Assembly: GCA_031266255.1 (NCBI GenBank) | Contig: JAISBK010000088.1 | Location: 1-23,033, forward strand | Reading direction: 5' to 3' | DNA from: Treponema sp. | GTDB taxonomy: Bacteria > Spirochaetota > Spirochaetia > Treponematales > Breznakiellaceae | Length of the DNA stretch: 23,033 bases | Part shown: one piece after another, positions 12,538-20,828 of the stretch | Numbering within the stretch: position 1 is the stretch's first letter | Layout of the letters: every line of letters starts with the position of its first letter | Translations under genes and position numbers: made by a program | The notes under the pieces: model-generated | The model's input: only the letters and a program-made list of their open reading frames with translations | The model's database searches: none | Told to the model about the DNA's origin: nothing

Positions 12538-15078
12538 TTATGCCCACTTGATAAAGCCCGAACGGTACGGGTGAACCAGGGCATCATGTTTGGGGAGGAT
12601 CCGCACGGTATGTCCCTGAAAGCCTGTATCCGTACATTCTACCCGCACCTGATACTGATAACGATTGCCCTCCTGCCCCACAACCTTCATCTCGGTCTTA
12701 TGGGCGTGTTCAATCGTGTTACTTTGATTTGAGACCGAACCGTGGTACAATTCAACCAATAAGTCTTCAGGCAGGAGCGAACCCATATCAATAGAAACGG
12801 TAACCGTAAGGGAATCCCCTCGCTGCATCACCGGTTTTGCATTAGATTCAATGTTTCCAATTTGTAAACTGTTCCAGGACCCACGGAGTTTCTGAAAATA
12901 GGCGGCCAAGGATTTTGATTCTCTATACTCATCCTTGACTATCCGGCGATAGTTCTTTAACGCGGGGAAGTAGAATTGATTGGAATAATCCATCAGCATC
13001 CGATGACTGGACATGGATTGGCCAATCTCCCGCATGGAACTCTTCATTCGCCGGATCCATTCCCGGGGCAGCCCATCTCGGCCCCGCTGATAAAAGAGGG
13101 GGATGATGTCCCGTTCCAAGAGATCATAGAGGGCCTTGCTTTCCACATCATCCTGCAGATTCGTGTCTTCGTATTGTTCCCCCTGCCCAATGGCCCAGCC
13201 AACTTCGGGGTTATAGGCCTCATCCCACCAACCGTCCAGAATAGAACAATTGAGCACCCCATTCATGGCGGCTTTCATGCCGCTGGTACCGGAAGCCTCC
13301 TGAGGCCGCCGGGGCGTATTAAGCCACACATCAGCTCCGCTGGTGAGATACCGGGCCATGGTTATATCGTAGTTTTCCAGGAAGACAATACGGCTGGTAA
13401 CGTCGTATTTTTCCGCAAAATGGATAATCTCTCTGACAAGCTCTTTACCAGGCATATCCATGGGGTGGGCTTTTCCGGCGAATATAAGCTGAATCGGATG
13501 CTCATTGTCTTTAACCAGTTTGAGAAGCCGTTCCGGATCTCGGAGCAACAGATTCCCTCGCTTATAGGTGGCAAAACGCCGGGCAAACGCCAAGGTCAGG
13601 ACATAGGGAGAAAGAGCATCCTCAGCCTGCTGAATCCGCCGCTTCACCGCACCGGTGTGGGTAATGTATGCCCGGATCCGTTCCCGAGCAAAGACGACCA
13701 GCCGTTCCCGCCGTCGCTCATGGGTACGCCACAGTTCCTCATCAGAAATCCGGTCCATTCGGTTCCAAATTGCCAGATCCGTGGGATCCTCCTCAAAATG
13801 GAGGCCAAAGTACCGGTCTAAGAGATCGGTCATCACATTGGAAACCCAGGTCCGGGGATGTACCCCATTGGTAACATGGCCGATAGGTACCTCATCCAGG
13901 GGAAGTCCGGGCCATAATCCTTTCCACATTTCCCGGGATACTGCCCCATGAAGCTGAGCAACACCGTTCGCATAGGCTGCCAACTTGAGGGCTAACACCG
14001 TCATACAGTACGTTTCCCGATCATCAGTGGGATGTATTCGGCCAAGGGCAAGGAAATCTTGCCAGGATATACCTAAAATTTCAGGCCACGAACGAAAATA
14101 TTTTTCTATAAGACCAATGTCAAACCGTTCGTTCCCCGCGGGAACCGGGGTATGGGTGGTAAAGATATTGGTGGGCCACACCGCTTCTTTAGCCTCTTCA
14201 AAAGTAAAGCCCTTTTCCTGCATGATTTCCCGGATCCGTTCAAGTCCCAGAAAGGCTGAATGGCCTTCATTCATGTGGGTAACCGCAGGGTTGATCCCCA
14301 AGACGCGGAGCGCACGAATGCCCCCTATACCTAAGAGGATTTCCTGCTGAATCCGGGTTTCCTTATCCCCTCCATAGAGCGTTGCGGTAATATTCCGTAT
14401 ATCCTGAGCATTTTCTTCGATGTTAGTATCCAACAAGTAGAGAGAAGAACGGCCAACCTTAACTTCCCAGATCTGGGCTACCGCAACCCTACCGGATAAA
14501 TCAACGGATATCTTGAGCGGATCGCCGTCTTTACTCAGCTTCCGTTCCACCGGCATATTGTACCAGTCATTTTCAGGGTAACTTTCCTGCTGGAATCCAT
14601 CGGCATTCAGGACCTGCTTAAAATAACCTTGCCGATAGAGAAGCCCGATACCTACCAAGGGCAACCCCATATCAGAGGAGGTCTTCATATGATCCCCTGA
14701 CAGAATACCCAGGCCCCCGGAATAAATGGGCAGGGAGACATCCATACCATATTCCATGGAGAAATAAGCAACCACATCCCTTCGTGATCCGTGATACCAG
14801 GTATCGCCCTTTTTATATCTGAGGAAACGGTTGTACACTTCATTAAGCGCAGATAAATAGGAGTCATCTTTGGCCGCTTGTGCAAGCCGCTCTTGACTGA
14901 CCATACCTAAGGCTCGAATCGGACTTTGGTGAGATTTAAGCCATGCATCATAATCCAAGCGGATAAAAAGCTGGACCGCGTCAAAATTCCAGGAAAGCCA
15001 AAGGTTGCGGGCTATTTCTTCCAAAGGTTTTAAAGAGCTCGGCAGTTTCGGTTTAACCGTATATGTAACAATTTTCAT
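12538..15078 (-). CDS. glgP: Alpha-glucan (glycogen) phosphorylase, DUF3417 type
   Basis: This 846-residue enzyme releases glucose-1-phosphate from glycogen or maltodextrin using phosphate and pyridoxal phosphate. The N-terminal segment (KPLEEIARNLWLSWNFDA) is the DUF3417 region of the shorter, TIGR02094-type phosphorylases. The core shows YFSMEYG, PIYSGGLGILSGDH and THMNEGHSAF. The cofactor lysine is in ASGTSGMKAAMNG. The final 100 residues form a beta-rich extension common in this subfamily. Glucose-1-phosphate output links functionally to galactokinase and sugar metabolism, but they are separate transcription units. No Shine-Dalgarno precedes the ATG, and a near-perfect promoter predicts a leaderless mRNA. 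A good terminator follows. Confidence 0.95.
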   Translation of the reverse strand: MKIVTYTVKPKLPSSLKPLEEIARNLWLSWNFDAVQLFIRLDYDAWLKSHQSPIRALGMVSQERLAQAAKDDSYLSALNEVYNRFLRYKKGDTWYHGSRRDVVAYFSMEYGMDVSLPIYSGGLGILSGDHMKTSSDMGLPLVGIGLLYRQGYFKQVLNADGFQQESYPENDWYNMPVERKLSKDGDPLKISVDLSGRVAVAQIWEVKVGRSSLYLLDTNIEENAQDIRNITATLYGGDKETRIQQEILLGIGGIRALRVLGINPAVTHMNEGHSAFLGLERIREIMQEKGFTFEEAKEAVWPTNIFTTHTPVPAGNERFDIGLIEKYFRSWPEILGISWQDFLALGRIHPTDDRETYCMTVLALKLAAYANGVAQLHGAVSREMWKGLWPGLPLDEVPIGHVTNGVHPRTWVSNVMTDLLDRYFGLHFEEDPTDLAIWNRMDRISDEELWRTHERRRERLVVFARERIRAYITHTGAVKRRIQQAEDALSPYVLTLAFARRFATYKRGNLLLRDPERLLKLVKDNEHPIQLIFAGKAHPMDMPGKELVREIIHFAEKYDVTSRIVFLENYDITMARYLTSGADVWLNTPRRPQEASGTSGMKAAMNGVLNCSILDGWWDEAYNPEVGWAIGQGEQYEDTNLQDDVESKALYDLLERDIIPLFYQRGRDGLPREWIRRMKSSMREIGQSMSSHRMLMDYSNQFYFPALKNYRRIVKDEYRESKSLAAYFQKLRGSWNSLQIGNIESNAKPVMQRGDSLTVTVSIDMGSLLPEDLLVELYHGSVSNQSNTIEHAHKTEMKVVGQEGNRYQYQVRVECTDTGFQGHTVRILPKHDALVHPYRSGFIKWA

Positions 15079-15084
15079 ATTTTT

Positions 15085-15113
15085 AGTGTAAATTTCTATT
15101 ATTGTATTGTCAA
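15085..15113 (-). promoter_or_regulatory. Near-consensus promoter predicting leaderless glgP mRNA
   Basis: On the minus strand TTGACA (15113-15108), exactly 17 bases, TACACT (15090-15085), then six bases (AAAAAT) and the ATG at 15078. The usual start of transcription coincides with the A of the initiation codon. Confidence 0.7.
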
Positions 15114-15233
15114 TCAGGCACGTTGTCAGGGAATGTAAATTTATAATTCCTTTTTATATGCCCTGGACCCTTGGTATAAGCGGGTTTCCTATGATAAACT
15201 TGATCAAAAGCTATACTGAGTGAGGAAGGCAAT

Positions 15234-16715
15234 ATGTACGGTATCATCTTTCTTGTGGTGTTCTTGATGCTCATGACCGGTATCGGCATCTGGGGTATGC
15301 GGAAAACGAAAACCCTCGGTGATTTCTTTCTGGGGGGTAGAACCATGGGACCCTGGGTTTCTGCGACGGCTTATGGAACTTCCTATTTTTCTGCGGTGCT
15401 TTTTATCGGCTTTGCCGGGACCCAGGGCTGGCAGTTCGGCCTTAATGCCCTGTGGATTGCCCTGGGAAACGGCCTTATCGGCGCCCTGGCTGCATGGGTG
15501 GTGCTAGCCCGCCGCACTCGGCGCATGACCCAGAACCTAGACGCCATGACTATGCCCGCATATCTCCAGGAACGGTACGGAGCCAAACACTTAAAACCTG
15601 TGGCCGCCTCGGTGATTTTTTTCTTTTTGCTTCCCTACTCCGCATCGGTATTCAAGGGTTTGGGACATCTGTTTGAGGCGGTGTTTCACATCCCCTATGA
15701 CATGGCGCTGCTCCTTATGATCGCCTTTACCGGGGTATACCTGATCTTGGGAGGGTACTTTGCGATTGCCATTACCGATTTCATCCAAGGTATCGTGATG
15801 TTCTTTGGCGCCATAGTCATGGTGGGGGTTCTTGCATCTCAAGGCGGGGGCCTCGGGGAGATCCTGGGAAATGTACGAGACCAGTACCCGTTGCATGTTC
15901 CCCCGGAAAACCAACCCACCTGGGTTACCATCCTGTCCCTGGTATTTATGACCAGTTTTGGTACCTGGGGCCTTCCTCAAATGACCCAAAAATTCTACGC
16001 CATAAAAAATGAACAGGTCATCTCCAAAGCAGTGATAATTACCACGGTTTTTGCGTTGGTTATCGGGTTTGCTGCATACCTCACCGGTATCTTTGCCCAC
16101 GTGTTTTTCACCCCTGAAAGCCTGCCTCGAAACTCGAGTGGAGGCATCCTGTACGATTCGATTGTACCGACCCTGCTCACCGAACATTTGCCGGAAGTAC
16201 TCATGGCCGTGATCCTGCTTCTGGTGCTCTCTGCATCTATGTCAACCTTATCGTCTTTGGTATTGGTATCCTCTTCTTCGGTGGCCATTGATCTGTATCC
16301 TTCCAAGATAGACGCAAAAACCGGTAAAGACCGGTCTGTGGCCATGATGCGTTTTCTTTCGGCTATTTTCGTGATCATCTCGTATCTCATATCCCGGTTT
16401 CAGTTCAGCTTCATCGTAACCCTCATGTCTCTGAGCTGGGGCGCAGTTTCAGGCTCCTTTGCCGCTCCGTATATCTATGGCCTTTATTGGAAGCGAAGTA
16501 CCAAGGCCGGGGCGTATGCAGGGCTTTTGTCTGGTTTGGTAACGGAAATTATCTTGTTTTTCACCTTGGGTACGGCTCATTCACCTTTGGCCGCATCTTT
16601 GGCAATCCTGGTGCCCTTTATCGTGGTGCCGGCAGTCTCCTTAGGTACCAAAGCGCCAGCCCAGTCCTTGTTAGATCGGGCGTTCGCGGGTTTATCCCGT
16701 GGTACGGATCGGTAA
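15234..16715 (+). CDS. Sodium:solute symporter (SSS) family protein
   Basis: At 493 residues with about a dozen hydrophobic segments it matches the SSS family, which couples solute uptake to sodium. The N-terminal GIGIWGMRKTKTLGDFFLGGRTMGPWVSA is the family's first helix and loop. PYSASVFKGLGHLFEAVF, YLILGGYFAIAITDFIQG and SASMSTLSSLVLVSSSSVAID are the conserved transport-core segments, the last containing the sodium-site helix. The substrate cannot be told from sequence; sugars, amino acids and organic acids are all known for the family. GAGGAAGG lies a few bases before the ATG and a -10-like TATACT at 15212-15217. The iorA-like gene starts 48 bases downstream, possibly partly co-transcribed. 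Confidence 0.9.
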   Translation: MYGIIFLVVFLMLMTGIGIWGMRKTKTLGDFFLGGRTMGPWVSATAYGTSYFSAVLFIGFAGTQGWQFGLNALWIALGNGLIGALAAWVVLARRTRRMTQNLDAMTMPAYLQERYGAKHLKPVAASVIFFFLLPYSASVFKGLGHLFEAVFHIPYDMALLLMIAFTGVYLILGGYFAIAITDFIQGIVMFFGAIVMVGVLASQGGGLGEILGNVRDQYPLHVPPENQPTWVTILSLVFMTSFGTWGLPQMTQKFYAIKNEQVISKAVIITTVFALVIGFAAYLTGIFAHVFFTPESLPRNSSGGILYDSIVPTLLTEHLPEVLMAVILLLVLSASMSTLSSLVLVSSSSVAIDLYPSKIDAKTGKDRSVAMMRFLSAIFVIISYLISRFQFSFIVTLMSLSWGAVSGSFAAPYIYGLYWKRSTKAGAYAGLLSGLVTEIILFFTLGTAHSPLAASLAILVPFIVVPAVSLGTKAPAQSLLDRAFAGLSRGTDR

Positions 16716-16751
16716 TACCCGGGTGTAGTAGCAGGGCCTAACCGAAGATTG

Positions 16752-16757
16752 TATAGT
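16752..16757 (+). promoter_or_regulatory. -10 element six bases before the iorA ATG
   Basis: TATAGT is followed by AAAAGA and then the ATG at 16764, the spacing expected of a leaderless start. The -35 region (16729-16734, TAGCAG) is poor, so this is weaker than the other cases. Confidence 0.35.
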
Positions 16758-16763
16758 AAAAGA

Positions 16764-18413
16764 ATGGAAAAGATGGAAAAAGCGCATAACAATACTCCTT
16801 TATTAGGAGATGAGGCGGTGGCCTTGGGTGCCCTCCACGCAGGGGTAAGTGCATCTTACGGTTATCCCGGCACCCCCTCCACGGAAATCATGGAATACCT
16901 CATAGCTGTTTATGAACAAGGGGGTCCCCTTGCCCGGTGGTGTACCAATGAAAAAACCGCCCTGGAAGCGGCCTTGGGGGTGTCCTTTGCAGGCCGGCGT
17001 TCTATGGTTACCATGAAGCACGTGGGGCTGAACGTGGCTTCCGACCCCTTCATCAATGGGAGTCTTCTGGGAATTAAGGGGGGACTGGTGATTGCGGTAG
17101 CAGATGATCCGGGGATGCATAGTTCCCAGAATGAGCAAGATTCCCGGTTTTATGCTGCTTTTGCTCTGGTTCCCTGTATGGAACCGCGGAATCAGCAAGA
17201 AGCCTACCAGATGACCAGGGAAGCCTTCGAGGTTTCTGAGCGGTTTCAGGTTCCGGTATTGCTCAGGCTGAGCACCCGGCTCTCTCATGCCCGCGCGGTA
17301 GTGTCAGTAGACCCGGCTCAGGAACAGCGTCCTTTATCCAAAGCAGCAGACAAGACCCAGTGGATGCTTCTTCCCGGCTTTGCCCGTAGGAACTACGCAA
17401 CTTTAATCGAGAAGCAAGGGGATATCCAATCCTGGTCCACAGCCCACCTTGGGAATATCCTGGAACTGGAGGATAGAGACCGCACCTGGGGGATCATTAC
17501 TGCTGGTTTGGGGGGGAACTATTACGAAGAAAACGTGGAAGATTTGGTCCGTTTCCGTGAGGGGAAACTGCCGGCTCGGCTCCACATCGGGGTTTATCCG
17601 GTACCGCTTGATTCGATACGCAGGCTCTGTGCAGAGGCCCAGCAGGTGCTGGTCATTGAAGAAGGACAGCCCTTCATCGAAGAAAAGCTCCGGGGACTGT
17701 TACCTCCTGCTTGTACCATCTCGGGAAAATTGGACAATAGGGTAAACCGTACCGGGGAATTGGACCCTGACCAGGTGCGGAAAAGTCTTGGTCTCCCGCC
17801 GCGTCCCAGTGTGTTATCCGAAGGACTTACCATCCCTCCCCTGCCGAACCGGCCTCCTCAGCTTTGCCAGGGCTGTCCTCATGGGGATAGTTACGAAACC
17901 ATTAAACAGGCCCTTGCAGGTCTTGAAAATACCGCGGTTACTGCGGATATTGGCTGCTATTCCTTGGGGGCCATGCCTCCTTATGAGGTACCTGAATCCA
18001 TCGTCTGTATGGGCGCTTCGGTGGGTATGGCAAAAGGGGCGGCAGATGCAGGAATACGCCATGTGGTAGGTGTTATTGGGGATTCAACCTTTCTTCATTC
18101 AGGGATCCCCAGCCTCATCGACGCAATAGCGGCCAATACCCCCATGACTCTGGTCATTCTGGATAATGCCATTGTTGCCATGACCGGCTGTCAAGAAACT
18201 ATGGTTCCTTCGAGCAAACTCCGGGAACTCATCCGGGGACTGGGGCTTACGGAAGAACATCTGCTTGAGTTAGAATCGAAAAAGCCGCTTATCCACGAGA
18301 ACGCGCTCAGGCTGCGGGCGGAAATTACCTACCCAGGACTTTCAGTGGTGCTCTTTAAACGGGAATGTCTTGAGGCAGCACGGAGACGGCGAAAGAAACA
18401 AGCCGCCGTATAA
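16764..18413 (+). CDS. iorA: Indolepyruvate:ferredoxin oxidoreductase alpha-like, without ferredoxin domain
   Basis: The 549-residue product shows the IorA order: the pyrimidine-domain start LLGDEAVALGALHAGVS, SYGYPGTPSTEI, the Glu-containing WCTNEKTALEAALG, MKHVGLNVASDP and DDPGMHSSQNEQDSR. Then come LCQGCPHGDSYETI and the thiamine-diphosphate motif GDSTFLHSG...ILDNAIVAMTG. IorA decarboxylates aryl-pyruvates to aryl-acetyl-CoA and passes electrons to ferredoxin. Typical IorA proteins end with a domain holding two [4Fe-4S] clusters; here the protein stops just after VVLFKRECLEAARRR. No iorB is adjacent. Start choice: ATG 16764 fits the -10 spacing; TTG 16749 and ATG 16773 are alternatives. 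Confidence 0.88.
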   Translation: MEKMEKAHNNTPLLGDEAVALGALHAGVSASYGYPGTPSTEIMEYLIAVYEQGGPLARWCTNEKTALEAALGVSFAGRRSMVTMKHVGLNVASDPFINGSLLGIKGGLVIAVADDPGMHSSQNEQDSRFYAAFALVPCMEPRNQQEAYQMTREAFEVSERFQVPVLLRLSTRLSHARAVVSVDPAQEQRPLSKAADKTQWMLLPGFARRNYATLIEKQGDIQSWSTAHLGNILELEDRDRTWGIITAGLGGNYYEENVEDLVRFREGKLPARLHIGVYPVPLDSIRRLCAEAQQVLVIEEGQPFIEEKLRGLLPPACTISGKLDNRVNRTGELDPDQVRKSLGLPPRPSVLSEGLTIPPLPNRPPQLCQGCPHGDSYETIKQALAGLENTAVTADIGCYSLGAMPPYEVPESIVCMGASVGMAKGAADAGIRHVVGVIGDSTFLHSGIPSLIDAIAANTPMTLVILDNAIVAMTGCQETMVPSSKLRELIRGLGLTEEHLLELESKKPLIHENALRLRAEITYPGLSVVLFKRECLEAARRRRKKQAAV

Positions 18414-18448
18414 TGCACGTAAACCCAAAGGATGGATAGGGGTACCCT

Positions 18449-20281
18449 ATGGATCACGATACACAGAGCATCCTCAAGACCTATTTTGGATTTACCCAAT
18501 TCCGCCGGGGACAAGAGGAAATCATCAATGCCCTCTTGGATAAGCGGGATGTCTTGGCAGTGATGCCCACCGGAGCAGGGAAGTCCCTCTGTTACCAAGT
18601 GCCGGCCTTGATGCTGCAAGGGCTTACGGTGGTTATTTCCCCTTTGATTTCCCTGATGAAGGATCAGGTCAACGCACTCCAGGATGGGGATATTCCTGGG
18701 GCATACCTTAACAGTTCCCTTACCTGGGACGCATATCAGACAACCATAAGCCGTGCTGCTCAAGGGGCATATAAGATCCTCTATATTGCCCCGGAAGGGC
18801 TTAAGCGGGAAGACATACGGTATCTGGGGGAACAGCAGGATATAGCTATGGTGGTTATTGATGAAGCCCACTGTATTTCCCAGTGGGGCCATGATTTCCG
18901 TCCTAGTTATCTGTTAATCAGCGAATTTATCCAAGGTCTGGCTCACCGGCCCATTACCGCGGCTTTTACCGCCACTGCCACGGACCAGGTCAAAGAGGAC
19001 ATAGTCCGCATACTGCAATTGGAAAACCCGTATGTCCTCACCACGGGGTTTAACCGGGAGAACCTGTATTTTGCGGTGCAAGCCATTTCCAAGTCTAAAG
19101 ATAAAGTACAGGCCCTGCTGGATTACCTGCACAATCACCAGGACAAAAGCGGTATCGTCTACTGCGCTACCCGGAAAACCGTAGAAGAACTCTGCGCTAC
19201 TCTGAACAAGGCGGGGTATGCCGCTACCCGGTATCATGGGGGTCTTGAGGATTGGGAGCGGCAGCACAATCAGGATGACTTTATCTATGATAGGAAGCCT
19301 GTTATGGTGGCTACCAATGCCTTTGGCATGGGGATCGATAAGTCCAATGTAGCCTTTGTCATTCATTACAACATACCCAAGAACATAGAAAGTTATTACC
19401 AGGAAGCAGGTCGGGCAGGCCGGGACGGGGGACCTGCAGATTGCATCCTCTTTTACAGTCCCCAGGATCTGCGGATACTTACCTTTCTGATTACTACACC
19501 CCCCCAGGGAGAACCTCCCAAAGCTCCTGCCCTGATCAGCCATCACCTGGAACTGCTTAAAATTATGACCTTCTATGCAACCACTACCGATTGCCTCCGT
19601 GCCCGGCTGCTTGCCTATTTTGGAGATACTCCTCCCAACTATTGCGGAAACTGCTCTAATTGTACCACCAGCTTTGAATCCAGGGATATAAGTCTTGATG
19701 CACAGAAAATTATCTCCTGTGTGTACCGGATTGAACAGCGGGGAAAGCGTTTTGGCAAGACCATGGTCGTGGATATACTCCGGGGCAACAAAAACCAGAA
19801 ACTCCTGAGCCAGGGCCTGGATTCCCTGAGTACTTATGGCATCATGGCGGACATGGATATCCATCGTATCAGGACCATCTTGGATTACCTCATCGCCCAC
19901 GAATACCTTGCGTTGGAGGGGGATACTTATCAGGTCCTCTGTCCTGCTGCCCGGTCAAGAGAAATTATCTTTGAGAAAAAGCCCCTCACCATGATGCTGC
20001 CTAAAGAGCGACCCCAGCGGACACCTTCGGTCAAAGATAGAGCATTAGATGAACCGCTTTTTACCAAGCTCAAGGCATTGCGATACGATCTGGCTCAGAA
20101 AGCCCATATCCCTGCGTATATTATTTTTTCCGACGTTTCTCTCCAGGATATGTGTCGGAAAATGCCGTTGACTCTGGAACAATTTTTAACGGTTTCCGGG
20201 GTAGGAAAGGTAAAGATGGAAAAGTACGGCGCAGTTTTTATCAGTCTGCTCAAAGAACACCAAGCTCAGCGTCTTTGCTAA
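18449..20281 (+). CDS. recQ: ATP-dependent DNA helicase RecQ
   Basis: A complete 610-residue RecQ, a 3'-5' helicase for recombination and replication-fork repair. The aromatic motif 0 (FGFTQFRRGQEEII) comes first, then Walker A MPTGAGKSLCYQ, the DEAH box VIDEAHCISQWGHDFRPSY, TATATDQVKEDI, and motifs V/VI (FGMGIDKSNVAFVIH and YQEAGRAGRDG). The zinc site follows, with Cys in TDCLRARLLAYFG and YCGNCSNC, then a winged helix and a C-terminal HRDC domain (LFTKLKALRYDLAQKAHIPAYIIFSD is its start). A TAGGGG six bases before the ATG supports the start. It follows the iorA-like gene by 35 bases. Confidence 0.95.
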   Translation: MDHDTQSILKTYFGFTQFRRGQEEIINALLDKRDVLAVMPTGAGKSLCYQVPALMLQGLTVVISPLISLMKDQVNALQDGDIPGAYLNSSLTWDAYQTTISRAAQGAYKILYIAPEGLKREDIRYLGEQQDIAMVVIDEAHCISQWGHDFRPSYLLISEFIQGLAHRPITAAFTATATDQVKEDIVRILQLENPYVLTTGFNRENLYFAVQAISKSKDKVQALLDYLHNHQDKSGIVYCATRKTVEELCATLNKAGYAATRYHGGLEDWERQHNQDDFIYDRKPVMVATNAFGMGIDKSNVAFVIHYNIPKNIESYYQEAGRAGRDGGPADCILFYSPQDLRILTFLITTPPQGEPPKAPALISHHLELLKIMTFYATTTDCLRARLLAYFGDTPPNYCGNCSNCTTSFESRDISLDAQKIISCVYRIEQRGKRFGKTMVVDILRGNKNQKLLSQGLDSLSTYGIMADMDIHRIRTILDYLIAHEYLALEGDTYQVLCPAARSREIIFEKKPLTMMLPKERPQRTPSVKDRALDEPLFTKLKALRYDLAQKAHIPAYIIFSDVSLQDMCRKMPLTLEQFLTVSGVGKVKMEKYGAVFISLLKEHQAQRLC

Positions 20282-20341
20282 CGGTTTAGCTTGCAAGGGG
20301 ATCTGAGTACAAAAGGTATCACCAACAAGTTGAAGGAGGAC

Positions 20342-20370
20342 TTGTTAGAAACGTCAAATAGGGATATATT
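20342..20370 (+). promoter_or_regulatory. Promoter predicting a leaderless transcript (gene at 20377)
   Basis: TTGTTA (20342-20347), exactly 17 bases, TATATT (20365-20370), then six bases and the ATG. An orphan AAGGAGG at 20333-20339 lies too far upstream to serve this ATG. Confidence 0.5.
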
Positions 20371-20376
20371 TGAACC

Positions 20377-20589
20377 ATGAACGAGAACGACAAAACAACC
20401 CTGAAAAAGGGCAGATTACGGGCCTTTTTGGATGGGTTTGCCTCTGCCTTTGATTTGAGCGGGCAAACTTTTATCGTACTCCCCGATCTTGATTCCGGAT
20501 TTCAGAAAGATCGTGAGGCCATAAAGGGCGATTGGGAAACGGTTGGGAACGATATGTACCGTGCCATGAATATAGTGGCTCATGAGTAA
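20377..20589 (+). CDS. Small conserved-looking protein paired with DUF2335
   Basis: A 70-residue soluble protein, KGRLRAFLDGFASAFDLSG in its first half and KGDWETVGNDMYRAMN in its second. I recall similar short proteins (a DGFASAFDLSG-like start and a DW-VG-D helix near the end) encoded beside DUF2335 genes, but give no function. It has no usable Shine-Dalgarno; a promoter ends six bases before the ATG. Its last eight bases overlap the next gene, so the two are translationally coupled and probably act together. Confidence 0.65.
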   Translation: MNENDKTTLKKGRLRAFLDGFASAFDLSGQTFIVLPDLDSGFQKDREAIKGDWETVGNDMYRAMNIVAHE

Positions 20590-20773
20590 TAGAACCCAAC
20601 TGCAAAAACAACAAGTAGAAGTATCATATCAAGGCCCCCTGCCGTCGTCCCATGATTTTGCAGGATATGAGCATACGCTTCCCGGCGCCGCCGATCGGAT
20701 ATTGACCATAACTGAAAAAGAAGCAGAACATCGGAGAGAAAACCAAGACAAACTTGTGAATGCCTCCATATGA
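20582..20773 (+). CDS. DUF2335-type protein, apparently lacking its membrane domain
   Basis: The 63-residue product contains the conserved YQGPLPSSHDFAGYEHTLP and GAADRILTITEKEAEHRREN segments of DUF2335, a family of small proteins usually ending in two hydrophobic helices. Here the frame stops straight after DKLVNASI, where the membrane part would normally begin, and no hydrophobic continuation appears in the other frames downstream. It is therefore a truncated or soluble version, possibly a dying gene. The ATG overlaps the upstream gene by eight bases. Family recognition is from memory of the motif. Confidence 0.65.
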   Translation: MSNRTQLQKQQVEVSYQGPLPSSHDFAGYEHTLPGAADRILTITEKEAEHRRENQDKLVNASI

Positions 20774-20810
20774 AGACTACTGAACGTAGTGCAGTATACT
20801 TCACATACTT

Positions 20811-20827
20811 TGTGGATCACCTCCACA
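20811..20827. repeat. Short hairpin between convergent genes
   Basis: TGTGGA (20811-20816) and TCCACA (20822-20827) form a six-base stem with a five-base loop just after the DUF2335 gene and at the 3' end of the ABC permease gene. There is no clear T-run; it is a possible bidirectional terminator. Confidence 0.3.
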
Positions 20828-20828
20828 T

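Noticed and set aside
12976..13821. A 281-codon plus-strand frame antisense to the phosphorylase gene
   Set aside because: The phosphorylase on the other strand is unambiguous, and this frame shows no family motif.
20282..20380. An open stretch in the recQ frame after its stop, ending in an ATGA overlap with the gene at 20377
   Set aside because: It has no start codon at a suitable distance from a Shine-Dalgarno; mentioned only because of the orphan AAGGAGG.
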